From the NCBI GenBank assembly GCA_030537355.1, contig JAUNNF010000007.1, forward strand, positions 53,971 to 117,970: DNA of 64,000 bases, read 5' to 3'. A program made the position numbers and the translations under genes. The notes under the pieces are model-generated. The model worked only from the letters and a program-made list of their open reading frames with translations, did no database searches and was not told the origin of the DNA. This DNA comes from Coriobacteriia bacterium (GTDB lineage: Bacteria > Actinomycetota > Coriobacteriia > Coriobacteriales > Eggerthellaceae). This document shows, one piece after another, positions 34,968 to 43,962 of the stretch. Every line of letters starts with the position of its first letter. Positions within the stretch are counted from its first letter, which is position 1.

Positions 34968-34973
34968 ATAATA
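34968..34973 (-). promoter_or_regulatory. -10 box of leaderless HPr gene
   Basis: TATTAT on the minus strand, 7 nt before the ATG, with no SD. Confidence 0.5.
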
Positions 34974-35005
34974 TACGAAAACTTGTGATTTGTTCCAGGA
35001 ATTTA

Positions 35006-35108
35006 TTTAGGGGCGGAGTTAAAAGAGCCGTTTCGCTCTTTTGGGACACCCTTACATGGTAAGGTTGTCATAAAGGTGCCATTTGGCACTATTAATTACG
35101 CCCCTAAA
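35006..35108. repeat. 103-bp inverted-repeat element with three internal hairpins
   Basis: Perfect 10-bp ends TTTAGGGGCG (35006-35015) and CGCCCCTAAA (35099-35108), extended to about 17 bp with two mismatches (GGAGTTAA vs TTAATTAC side). Inside are three hairpins: AAAAGAGC/GCTCTTTT (35021-35042), CTTAC/GTAAG nested in GACA/TGTC (35045-35069) and GTGCC/GGCAC (35076-35088). It abuts the asnA stop codon exactly. It could be a structured 3' UTR RNA, a small regulatory RNA or a MITE-like insertion. No second copy was seen in the window. Confidence 0.6.
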
Positions 35109-36089
35109 CTACAACAAATGAATATTGCCATTTTTACATTTTTCTACCATGGTTGCTGGCCAATAGCTTGCCTGAACTTCGCCAATATGAGCCTTTTTTA
35201 AAAGAAGCATACACAGGCGAGATTGACCAATACCGCCACCAATCGTATACGGTAGGTCACCATTGAGTACAGCTTGATGATAAGGTAATGAGGTGCGTTC
35301 CTCGCAATTAGCCTCTTTTAGTTGTTCTGCTAAGCTATTTTCGTCTACTCTAATACCCATGCTTGAAATCTCAAGAGCACATTGAAGAGGTTCATACCAA
35401 AATAGAATATCACCATTTAAATCCCAATCGTCATAATCTGGTGCACGATGATCATGTATACGACCTATTTGAGACAAAAATACTGCACCCTTCTCTTTAC
35501 AGATTTTGTCTTCACGTTCTTTAGGGCTAAGATCTGGATAAGAATCTTGTAGTTCAAAAGATGATACATAAAAAATCTCATCAGGTAATTTATTTACAGC
35601 TTCTGGATATTTATACCATGTATCATGTTCGAGATGTTTAATCACTTTATAAATATGGTCGACTTCAGATTTTAAAGTTTCAAAATTACGAGAATCTTTT
35701 GAAATAACCTTTTCCCAGTCCCATTGATCAACATACACTGAATGTAGATTATCTAGAGTTTCATCTTTACGAATAGCATTCATGTTTGTATATAATCCTT
35801 CGCCAACTTTAAAGTTGTATTTTTTCAAAGCCATACGCTTCCATTTAGCGAGGGACTGAACAATTTCGAGCTCAGTGTCATAAATGTCGAAACTTACAGG
35901 TTTTTCTACACCGCTCAAGTTGTCATTTAAACCACTATCTTTATCAACAAACAGCGGGGCGGATATGCGAGTCAAACCAAGTTCGCTTTCCATCTCATAT
36001 TGAAAAGTGTCGCGGATAATCTTAATTGCTTCTTGGGTTTTACGAACATCAAGAATTGGGTCATAATTATGTGGTATTATTAAATCCAT
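35109..36089 (-). CDS. asnA: Aspartate--ammonia ligase AsnA
   Basis: Makes asparagine from aspartate, ammonia and ATP; class II aminoacyl-tRNA-synthetase-like fold. 326 aa, standard length, with [49 protein letters not shown] and [16 protein letters not shown]. Leaderless: a -10 box ends 7 nt before the ATG. The stop codon touches the 103-bp inverted-repeat element. Confidence 0.96.
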   Translation of the reverse strand: MDLIIPHNYDPILDVRKTQEAIKIIRDTFQYEMESELGLTRISAPLFVDKDSGLNDNLSGVEKPVSFDIYDTELEIVQSLAKWKRMALKKYNFKVGEGLYTNMNAIRKDETLDNLHSVYVDQWDWEKVISKDSRNFETLKSEVDHIYKVIKHLEHDTWYKYPEAVNKLPDEIFYVSSFELQDSYPDLSPKEREDKICKEKGAVFLSQIGRIHDHRAPDYDDWDLNGDILFWYEPLQCALEISSMGIRVDENSLAEQLKEANCEERTSLPYHQAVLNGDLPYTIGGGIGQSRLCMLLLKKAHIGEVQASYWPATMVEKCKNGNIHLL

Positions 36090-36096
36090 GGGTGGT

Positions 36097-36102
36097 ATTG
36101 TA
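36097..36102 (-). promoter_or_regulatory. -10 box of leaderless asnA
   Basis: TACAAT on the minus strand, 7 nt before the ATG; no SD. Confidence 0.6.
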
Positions 36103-36117
36103 CATTAAAGAAGGTGT

Positions 36118-37551
36118 ATGTTTATGAACAATCGAGAATTAGCTGAATGTTTATTTGATTTGTGCGGCGGAAAAGACAATATAGAACTTGCTGAAAACTG
36201 CATGACTCGCCTTCGAGTAATTTTGAAGGACACTAAAAAGGTAGATTATGATGCTATTAAAAAAACAGAAGATGTGCTTGGTCTTGTAGGAGAAGGTAAA
36301 GACATCCAAATTGTAATTGGTCCTGGAAAAGTTAAAAAAGTCACTGATAACTTTAATGATTTATTAAAAGACAGCGATGATGAGAATAAGTTAAGTGGTG
36401 TTCAAGGTGGCTTAAAGAAGCTTTCACAAATTTTTGTTCCCCTAATTCCTGGAATTATGGCTGCAGGTTTAATGCTCGGTGTTGCAAGTATTATTAATGT
36501 TTTAATTAGTCAGAATATAGTTCCTACTAATGATCCTCTTGAAGCAGTTGTAGCTCTTTTAACGGTTATCGGAAATGGATGTTTAAGTTTTTTGTGTATT
36601 TTTGTTGGTATTAATGCGGCAAAAGTTTTCAAGTGCTCTCAGATTCTTGGTGGATTGATTGGTGGTATTGTTCTTTTAGCTGGAGTTGCTGACTTTGCAA
36701 AAGAATTCAGCGATTTGTTTAATACTTTTCCTGATTTTCAAAAAATGATTTATAACCCTGATGTTCCATCTGATTCTCTTATTATGACTGGTAAAGGTGG
36801 TGTAATTGGTGTTCTAATAGGTGTTTGGATTTTATCTAAAATTGAAAATTGGCTACATAAACACATTCCTGATAATTTAGACATTATTATTGTTCCGTTT
36901 GTTTCTGCATTAGCTGCTGGAGCTCTAACAATAATTATTATTATGCCATTGGCGGGTCTTTTATCTGGAGGAATAATTGCTGGTTTGGATTTCTTAGGAA
37001 ATTCCGACATTATTGTTGTCAAAGCGCTTTATGGATTTGTGTTAGGAGCAACTTTCTTACCTATGGTTATGTTAGGACTTCATCAAAGTTTGGTGCCAAT
37101 TTATATTTTACAGTTAGACACTGTTGGTTATATTTCAATGATTGCTCCACAAATGATGGCGGGTGGCGCTAATATTGGTGCTGCAATAGCAGTTTACTTT
37201 AAAGCAAAGAGTGTCGGACATAAAAGTATGCAAAGTGTTATTAAAGGTTCTTTACCAACTGCAATTTTAGGTATTCACGAACCTTTAATTTATGGTATGA
37301 CTTTACCAATTCCGTTTTTGTTTGTACCAATTGGAATTGGTGCTGGTGTTGGTGGTATCTATTGTGTTTTCACTAATGTATTGGCTGCTAGTTATGGTCC
37401 TGCAACACTGCTCGGAGTGACCACAATGCAGCCTACGAGCATGTTGAATTATTTAATAGGGCTTGTAATTTCATGTGTTGCTGCTGTGATTTTTACACAG
37501 TTTATGTGTTCGAAAAAACGTATTCAGCTACATAAGGAAGGCTTAGAATAG
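36118..37551 (+). CDS. PTS EIIBC permease, glucose/sucrose superfamily
   Basis: Sugar uptake with phosphorylation. Residues 1-about 85 are the IIB domain with the phospho-Cys C28 in AENCMTRLRV; a linker leads to the IIC membrane domain with about 10 helices and GIHEPLIYGMTLPIPF. There is no IIA domain. Start at 36118 or at the ATG two codons later; AGAAGGTG is upstream. Subfamily features suggest a beta-glucoside, trehalose or amino-sugar permease, but the sugar is not certain. It converges on a PIG-L deacetylase with a 9-bp overlap. Confidence 0.9.
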   Translation: MFMNNRELAECLFDLCGGKDNIELAENCMTRLRVILKDTKKVDYDAIKKTEDVLGLVGEGKDIQIVIGPGKVKKVTDNFNDLLKDSDDENKLSGVQGGLKKLSQIFVPLIPGIMAAGLMLGVASIINVLISQNIVPTNDPLEAVVALLTVIGNGCLSFLCIFVGINAAKVFKCSQILGGLIGGIVLLAGVADFAKEFSDLFNTFPDFQKMIYNPDVPSDSLIMTGKGGVIGVLIGVWILSKIENWLHKHIPDNLDIIIVPFVSALAAGALTIIIIMPLAGLLSGGIIAGLDFLGNSDIIVVKALYGFVLGATFLPMVMLGLHQSLVPIYILQLDTVGYISMIAPQMMAGGANIGAAIAVYFKAKSVGHKSMQSVIKGSLPTAILGIHEPLIYGMTLPIPFLFVPIGIGAGVGGIYCVFTNVLAASYGPATLLGVTTMQPTSMLNYLIGLVISCVAAVIFTQFMCSKKRIQLHKEGLE

Positions 37552-38211
37552 TTCATTTTCAATTAAACTCGCATACATGTAAGCTACTGTTTTTTTATTT
37601 GTATTAGCTTCAAATTCATGTACTTTCATAATGCTCGAGTAGTACTCATTATATGGTAGGTCATTTACGCCCCCATTAAAAACAGTGTAACACTTAAGAG
37701 CTTTAAACCATGTTTCTGCTTCCTCGTCTGTAAGTGTAAAGTATGCTTGTGGCATAAAGCTTTGGAGATCTTCAAAAGTCTCGCCATACATAAGCTTGAT
37801 ATTGCTTCCTTTTAGACGCATATTTTTGACAGCTGATGTAACTGCATCATGTGTATTTACGTGGCGAGGATGGGCTGAACCTTTCCAATGAGTTATTACG
37901 AGGTCAACATCAGCCAAGTCTTCTTCGAGTCTTTTTGCAAAATCTTCTGTAGAAGGCATTGTGCTTGAAACATAACCAAGCCATTTGGTGTCTGCACCAA
38001 GAACTTTTGCAGCAGCTTCATTTTGATCAAGAAGTTTTTTTAAATATGCCTCTTTTTCTTCTTCGTTTGCGTTGGGGTCTTCAAGGCGTCCTTGTGTTAC
38101 ATGCCAAGTTGAGCAATGTGCTCCGGCTTTTGAATATTTTAATAGGAGAGGCCCTCCCAATAATTCTGCATCTAATGAATGCGCACCGATTGATACTACT
38201 CGTTTAACCAT
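37543..38211 (-). CDS. PIG-L (LmbE-like) family deacetylase
   Basis: Zn-dependent N-deacetylase fold for N-acetyl sugars. 222 aa from the ATG at 38211 (SD AGGAAG). The first metal motif, usually AHPDDxE, reads AHSLDAE (H11 and D14 kept). The second part is seen as HWKGSAHPRHVNTHDAV. The ATG overlaps the acetyltransferase stop by 8 nt, so the two are coupled. A deacetylase and an acetyltransferase beside a PTS permease suggests use or modification of an amino sugar. Confidence 0.85.
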   Translation of the reverse strand: MVKRVVSIGAHSLDAELLGGPLLLKYSKAGAHCSTWHVTQGRLEDPNANEEEKEAYLKKLLDQNEAAAKVLGADTKWLGYVSSTMPSTEDFAKRLEEDLADVDLVITHWKGSAHPRHVNTHDAVTSAVKNMRLKGSNIKLMYGETFEDLQSFMPQAYFTLTDEEAETWFKALKCYTVFNGGVNDLPYNEYYSSIMKVHEFEANTNKKTVAYMYASLIENELF

Positions 38212-39136
38212 TTTGCTTCCTATACTCGACAGTTGTTCTAATAACTTTAAAACCCTGACGTTCATAATATCTTCTGCCTGGGTCGTCTGTAGTTACAAAG
38301 AAAACTCTATAAATTCCTCGTTTGCTCATTTCATATAAGGTATATGCGAGCAATACTGTTCCAATGCCAGCATTGCGTTTATCTTTTGCAATTCCTATTG
38401 GTCCAAATCTCATAGGATTACCATCAATTGCACGGTTGCAGCAACCGCAAATCTTATCGTCTTTGTCTAGACAAAGTATAAGTACATCTTCTGCAACATC
38501 TGCTTGCATTGCCATTAAGGCATTGCGTTTCCATCCGCCTCCAAATTCTTCTTTTAAGAAGTTTAGAAGTTCTAGTGTGTATTTATATTCAAAGTTAATA
38601 AACTTGTAGCCTTGAGCTTCTGCTTCTTCCTTTTTTTGTTGTACTTTCTCTGGAAATTGAAAACCATGTAAGTCTCTGCCCATTGAATAATGTTCAGAAT
38701 CTGCAATGTAGCCATGCTTCTCGAAGAAGTTTATAGCTGACTGATAATGATCTTTGTCAATACCCCAGAAAAAATAATTAGGAGAGTAAGCACCAATAGT
38801 TATTTCCTTACCTTTAAGTTTTTCTTCGGCGAACTTGAGAAGTTTAGATCCTATGCCTTGACGCTGGTAATCAGGATGTACAAACATTACATTAATCCAA
38901 CCTCTATTAGGTTCAAGACCCCTCTCTAAGTATGGGAATTTTCTTACTGTTGCATATATGAAGCCAACTAACTTATCATTATCATAGACAACTTGTGTTA
39001 GTTCGTCGTCAAAGTTGTCGTCAAGTATGGCTTGCTTACGAAATTTTTTAACAGTTAACGTATCGAAATAAAGACACTTGTTCCACAATTCAACAACTCT
39101 AGATTCGTCTTCTTGTTTATATTTTCTAAATTCCAT
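38204..39136 (-). CDS. Tandem GNAT N-acetyltransferase
   Basis: 310 aa with two GNAT domains. The first (1-150) has the acetyl-CoA loop VHPDYQRQGIGSKLL; the second (160-310) has IAKDKRNAGIGTVLL and GRRYYERQGFK. SD AAAGGAG before the ATG at 39136. Substrate unknown; coupled to the PIG-L deacetylase. Confidence 0.88.
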   Translation of the reverse strand: MEFRKYKQEDESRVVELWNKCLYFDTLTVKKFRKQAILDDNFDDELTQVVYDNDKLVGFIYATVRKFPYLERGLEPNRGWINVMFVHPDYQRQGIGSKLLKFAEEKLKGKEITIGAYSPNYFFWGIDKDHYQSAINFFEKHGYIADSEHYSMGRDLHGFQFPEKVQQKKEEAEAQGYKFINFEYKYTLELLNFLKEEFGGGWKRNALMAMQADVAEDVLILCLDKDDKICGCCNRAIDGNPMRFGPIGIAKDKRNAGIGTVLLAYTLYEMSKRGIYRVFFVTTDDPGRRYYERQGFKVIRTTVEYRKQNG

Positions 39137-39221
39137 ATTTTCTCCTTTTTATGGGTAAAATCTTGCCCTTTTAAGCTATTATACACCATTAGAATTTTTA
39201 TTGATTATAAAGGAGAATTAA

Positions 39222-41933
39222 ATGTCAGAAAAAAGAGTTTATGCTTTCGGTAAAGACCAAAACGGAAAGAATGTCACTGAGGGTGATACTTCGATGAAAT
39301 GGATACTTGGTGGTAAGGGTGCAAACCTCGCCGAGATGGCAAACTTAGGTCTTCCTGTTCCTCCTGGTTATAGTATTACATGTCAAACATGTATGGAGTA
39401 TGCAAATGCAGGAAATGTCTGGCCTGAAGGCGCATTAGATGAAATCTGGGGCTATACAGAGAACTTAGAAGAGCGCATGGGAAAACGTATTGGTGACGAG
39501 GAAGACCCATTGCTTGTATCTGTTCGTAGTGGTGCTCCATTCTCTATGCCTGGTATGATGGATACAGTATTAAACTTAGGTCTTAACGACCAATCAATTA
39601 ACGGTTTAATTAAACAAACCGAAAATCCACGTTTTGCTTGGGATTCATACAGACGTTTTATTCAGATGTTCTCAAACGTTGTTATGGGCGTTGATGGAGA
39701 TTACTTTGAGGATGCTATCAATGCTAAGAAAAAAGAAAAAGGCGTTAAAGATGATACTGAACTCACAGCTGAAGACTTACAAGATTTGGTTGAGGTTTTC
39801 AAAGGAATCTTTAGTGAGCATGTAGATGGCGAGAAATATCCTAACTTAGTAGTTGACGGAAAGGTTGCATTTCCACAAGATCCAAAGGTGCAATTACAAC
39901 ATGCTATTGAAGCTGTGTTTGGTAGTTGGAACAATGAACGTGCTGTAATTTACAGACAACGTGAAAAAATTGATGACAACTTAGGTACTGCTGTTAATGT
40001 TCAAACAATGGTATTTGGTAACAAAGGTGAAACATCAGCAACTGGTGTTGCATTTACTCGCAATCCTGCTAACGGTAATAAAGAGTTTTATGGTGACTTC
40101 CTTGTTAATGCTCAAGGTGAGGATGTTGTTGCTGGTATCAGAAACACCAGCCCAATTGTTGAGCTTAAAGAAATTGAATCTCTTCGTGAAGCGGCTCTAC
40201 AGCTCGAAGAGATTTTCTGTACTCTAGAGAATCACTTCCGTGATATGTGCGATATTGAGTTTACAATCGAGCAAGGTAAACTTTGGATGTTACAGACTCG
40301 TGTTGGTAAACGTACTGCTACTGCAGCATTACACATCGCAATTGAGATGGAGGGTGAAGGTTTGATTTCTCGTGATGAGGCAATCTGTCGTGTACAACCA
40401 GATCAATTAGACCAACTTCTTCACCCACAATTTGCTGCTGGTGCTAAATATGATCCAATCGCAAAAGGTTTGAATGCATCACCTGGTGCGGCTGTAGGTA
40501 AGGCAGTTTTCAGTGCTGAAGACGCTGTTAAAGCAAAAGAAAAAGGCGAGAAAACAGTTCTTGTAAGATGGGAAACAACTCCTGATGACTTATCAGGTAT
40601 GATCGCTGCTGAAGGTATTTTAACATCACACGGTGGTAAAACTTCTCATGCTGCTGTTATTGCACGTGGTATGGGTGCTCCTTGTGTATGCGGTGTCGAT
40701 GCACTTCTCATTGATGCAAACAAAAAGCAAGCTGCTGTTGCTGGAACTAACATTGTTATCAAAGAAGGCGATGTTATTTCAATTGATGGTATGACAGGGG
40801 ATGTTGTCTATGGTGCTGTTGAACTTGCTGAAGCTGAGCTTTCTAAAGACTTAGATATTATGCTTAAGTGGGCAGACGAAGCTGCTACTATGAAAGTCCG
40901 TGCAAATGCTGACAACCCACATGATGCACAATTGTCTCGTGATTTTGGAGCAACTGGTATTGGTCTTTGCAGAACAGAGCATATGTTCTTAGGTAAAAGA
41001 AAAGAAATCATTCAAACATTTATTTTAAGTGAAGATCAAGAAGAAATGGATAAGGCATTGAAAGATCTTCGTGATGCACAATCTGGTGATTTTTATGAAA
41101 TGTTTAAGGCTATGGATGGTCTACCTGTAATTGTAAGACTACTTGATCCTCCTCTTCATGAGTTTTTAGAGAATGGTCGTGAGATTGAAGTTAAGCTTGC
41201 TACTATGAAGCTGGAAGGAGCTCCTAAAGAACGTATCGAGAAGATGAAAGTATTCCTTGATAAAATTGATAGTTTTGCAGAAGCTAACCCAATGTTAGGC
41301 ATGAGAGGATGTCGTCTTGGTATTATGTATCCAGAACTTCCACACATGCAGGCTCGTGCAATTTCAACTGCTACAGCTAAACTTATCAAAGAGGGTTACA
41401 ATCCAAAACCAGAAATCATGGTTCCTCTTGTATCAACTACTCAGGAGCTTGACACAATGCGTAAAGTTTGCGAAGAGACAATTGCAGACGTTGAAAAAGA
41501 TTATGATGTTAAACTTAACATTCCAATTGGAACTATGATTGAGCTTCCTCGTGCAGCTGTTACTGCTGATGATATTGCAAAATATGCTGACTTCTTCAGT
41601 TTTGGTACAAATGACTTAACACAAACAACATTTGGTTTCTCACGTGATGATGTTGAAGCTGAGTTTGTACCAAAATACATTCAAGATAAATTGTTACCAA
41701 GCAATCCATTTGCAACAGTTGATAAAGGTGTTGCAAAGCTTGTTAAGATGGGTGTTGAGCTTGGCCATCAAGGTAATCCAAAACTTGAATGCGGTGTTTG
41801 CGGTGAGCATGGTGGAGATCCAGAATCTGTTAAGAAGTTTAATCAAATAGGGCTTGATTATGTAAGCTGCTCTCCATTCCGCGTACCACTTGCTCGCTTA
41901 GCTGCTGCTCAAGCCGCAATAGAGCAAAAATAA
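39222..41933 (+). CDS. ppdK: Pyruvate, phosphate dikinase
   Basis: Interconverts pyruvate + ATP + Pi and PEP + AMP + PPi. 903 aa in the standard order: ATP-grasp nucleotide-binding domain (GGKGANLAEMANLGLPVPPG), phosphohistidine domain (TSHGGKTSHAAVIARGMG, catalytic His about 476), and PEP/pyruvate TIM barrel ending in CGVCGEHGGDPESV. Good SD (AAAGGAG). The pyrophosphatase at the left of the window would pull the PPi-forming direction. nadK follows with no gap. Confidence 0.97.
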   Translation: MSEKRVYAFGKDQNGKNVTEGDTSMKWILGGKGANLAEMANLGLPVPPGYSITCQTCMEYANAGNVWPEGALDEIWGYTENLEERMGKRIGDEEDPLLVSVRSGAPFSMPGMMDTVLNLGLNDQSINGLIKQTENPRFAWDSYRRFIQMFSNVVMGVDGDYFEDAINAKKKEKGVKDDTELTAEDLQDLVEVFKGIFSEHVDGEKYPNLVVDGKVAFPQDPKVQLQHAIEAVFGSWNNERAVIYRQREKIDDNLGTAVNVQTMVFGNKGETSATGVAFTRNPANGNKEFYGDFLVNAQGEDVVAGIRNTSPIVELKEIESLREAALQLEEIFCTLENHFRDMCDIEFTIEQGKLWMLQTRVGKRTATAALHIAIEMEGEGLISRDEAICRVQPDQLDQLLHPQFAAGAKYDPIAKGLNASPGAAVGKAVFSAEDAVKAKEKGEKTVLVRWETTPDDLSGMIAAEGILTSHGGKTSHAAVIARGMGAPCVCGVDALLIDANKKQAAVAGTNIVIKEGDVISIDGMTGDVVYGAVELAEAELSKDLDIMLKWADEAATMKVRANADNPHDAQLSRDFGATGIGLCRTEHMFLGKRKEIIQTFILSEDQEEMDKALKDLRDAQSGDFYEMFKAMDGLPVIVRLLDPPLHEFLENGREIEVKLATMKLEGAPKERIEKMKVFLDKIDSFAEANPMLGMRGCRLGIMYPELPHMQARAISTATAKLIKEGYNPKPEIMVPLVSTTQELDTMRKVCEETIADVEKDYDVKLNIPIGTMIELPRAAVTADDIAKYADFFSFGTNDLTQTTFGFSRDDVEAEFVPKYIQDKLLPSNPFATVDKGVAKLVKMGVELGHQGNPKLECGVCGEHGGDPESVKKFNQIGLDYVSCSPFRVPLARLAAAQAAIEQK

Positions 41934-42725
41934 ATGAGTGATAAAATTTTAATAGTTGCAAACATGGCCAATAATTTGGCCATGGATGCAGCTGAGCAAA
42001 TTCATAATAAATACAATTCAAATTTATATGATGCATGGGATTTAGGTGAATCTGTCGATTTTGATTACAAACTTGCTGTTGTTTTTGGTGGTGATGGCAC
42101 AATGCTTAGAACTGCACATTATATAGGTGATTCTAAAATTCCAATATTAGGTATCAACTATGGCCATTTAGGTTTTCTTACTAATAAATCAACCAAAACT
42201 ATTCTTGAGGATGCCTTAAATGGTAAGTTGTCAGAAGAACATCGTTCGCACTTGCATATTACAATAACTACTGATACTGAAACTCAAGACCTAATTGCTA
42301 TGAATGAAGTTTGTGTAAGACGTGGGGAGTCAGGTAGAATTGTTGATTTTTCTATAAACATTAATGATGAACATGTGTGTGACTTGCGTAGTGATGGTAT
42401 TATTGGCGCATCAGCTACAGGATCTACCGCATATGCCCTAGCTGCAGGTGGCCCTCTTGTGGCTCCAACATTTAAAGGAATTATTGTTGTTCCACTATCT
42501 CCTCATACATTAAATTCTCGTCCATTGGTAACGGATGTAGACGATAAAGTAAAATTTGATTTTTGTAAAGACACAGAAACATTAGTAGTCAATATTGATG
42601 GTGCAAATATTCCATTCAAAGGTAAATTACTACACGTGGATGTTCAAACCGATAAAAATGAGACAATTCTTCTTCGTACAGATGAGGACAATTTTTATCG
42701 ACGTGTTTCAAAGGTATTCTTTTAA
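41934..42725 (+). CDS. nadK: NAD kinase
   Basis: Phosphorylates NAD to NADP with ATP or polyphosphate. 263 aa; active-site GGDGTMLR (52-59), then [11 protein letters not shown], the NE-containing [12 protein letters not shown], and [23 protein letters not shown] (kept below as [20 protein letters not shown]). The ATG directly follows the ppdK stop, with no SD. Next gene begins 2 nt later. Confidence 0.95.
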   Translation: MSDKILIVANMANNLAMDAAEQIHNKYNSNLYDAWDLGESVDFDYKLAVVFGGDGTMLRTAHYIGDSKIPILGINYGHLGFLTNKSTKTILEDALNGKLSEEHRSHLHITITTDTETQDLIAMNEVCVRRGESGRIVDFSININDEHVCDLRSDGIIGASATGSTAYALAAGGPLVAPTFKGIIVVPLSPHTLNSRPLVTDVDDKVKFDFCKDTETLVVNIDGANIPFKGKLLHVDVQTDKNETILLRTDEDNFYRRVSKVFF

Positions 42726-42727
42726 GT

Positions 42728-43960
42728 ATGGGCACTGATAGCATTTACAATTATGGTGATGATATTGAATTTAGAGTTCTCGATTCAGAACTCGAAGCTC
42801 AAATTAAAGAAGACCGAAGCCGAGGTTGGAAAAATCCAAAAGCTTTTGACGATAAGGATGTAATTCGTCGTGTAGACAAACCTCACGATAGAGCCACCGT
42901 TATGCGTTCAGCTTTTGATAGAGATATCGAGAAAATCATGTATTTGCCTGCTTATAACAGATACAACAATAAGACTCAGGTTTTCTCTTTTATAAATAAC
43001 GACGATGTTTCTCGTAGAGGCTTACATGTGCAATATGTAAGTAAAATTGCTAGAAATATTGGTGAAATCTTAGGTTTAAACACAAAGCTCATTGAAGCTA
43101 TTGCACTTGGCCATGATATAGGTCATACGCCATTTGGTCATGCTGGGGAATATTTTTTAAATGAGGTTTATCATTCAAATACAGGTAGATATTTTAGACA
43201 TAATGTTCACTCTGTTCGTGTTCTCGATAAACTTTTCAAGCGTAATTTAAGCTTACAGACATTAGACGGGATCCTTTGTCATAATGGTGAGATTTGCGAG
43301 CAAAAGCTTGAGGTTGAAAACTTAAATAGTTTTGACGACTTCGATAAAAAATTTGAAATGTGTTATACGGACAAAGATAGCGATGAAAAGTTAAAGTCAT
43401 CAACTTTAGAAGCTTGTGTTGTACGTATTTCTGACATTATTGCGTATCTTGGGAAAGATCGTATTGATGCTCTGTTAATTGGTGTTATTGACAATATAGC
43501 TGACTTTGACTCGCAATATTTAGGACGTGAAAATACTAAAATTATTAACAATATGATGGTTGATGTTATTGAAAACTCATACGGGAAGGATCATATTGAG
43601 CTATCTAAAATAATGTATGATGACTTACTTGTTGCTCAAAAACAAAATTATGAAAAGATTTACAATGTTGAAGGTATGTATAGAGGAGACAAGCTAAATT
43701 TACATGATATGATTGATAAACTATACAATCGTTTTTTGGATGATTTTAAGTCCTATAATCAAGATTCCTTTATTTTTAAACATCATTTTGCAGGACTTAT
43801 AAAGAACTCTTCACATTTTATTTTAGATGAATATTTAGCTGAAGATATTCATCAAATTGTTGTTGACTATTTAGCTTCTATGACAGATACTTACTTTATG
43901 TCTATTTACGAAAAATTATTTCCAGAGGATAAGAAAAATATTTCGTTTAGAGGGTATTAA
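42728..43960 (+). CDS. dgt: dGTPase-like HD domain triphosphohydrolase
   Basis: Cleaves dNTPs to deoxynucleoside and triphosphate. 410 aa with HD metal ligands: HVQYVSKIARNI, then IALGHDIGHTPFGHAGE (H129, D130) and the later acidic residue in CVVRISDIIAYL. N-terminal RSAFDRDIEKIMYLPAYNR is typical. Close spacing to nadK and the fructose-type PTS gene implies one operon. Confidence 0.9.
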   Translation: MGTDSIYNYGDDIEFRVLDSELEAQIKEDRSRGWKNPKAFDDKDVIRRVDKPHDRATVMRSAFDRDIEKIMYLPAYNRYNNKTQVFSFINNDDVSRRGLHVQYVSKIARNIGEILGLNTKLIEAIALGHDIGHTPFGHAGEYFLNEVYHSNTGRYFRHNVHSVRVLDKLFKRNLSLQTLDGILCHNGEICEQKLEVENLNSFDDFDKKFEMCYTDKDSDEKLKSSTLEACVVRISDIIAYLGKDRIDALLIGVIDNIADFDSQYLGRENTKIINNMMVDVIENSYGKDHIELSKIMYDDLLVAQKQNYEKIYNVEGMYRGDKLNLHDMIDKLYNRFLDDFKSYNQDSFIFKHHFAGLIKNSSHFILDEYLAEDIHQIVVDYLASMTDTYFMSIYEKLFPEDKKNISFRGY

Positions 43961-43962
43961 TT

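Noticed and set aside
35006..35108. Possible tRNA or known riboswitch
   Set aside because: Arm sizes and loops do not fit a tRNA cloverleaf, and I could not match it to a riboswitch core that I know; left as an unassigned structured element.
39150..39172. GGGTAAAATCTTGCCCTTTT before ppdK as a terminator
   Set aside because: Only a 3-4 bp stem; too weak to call.
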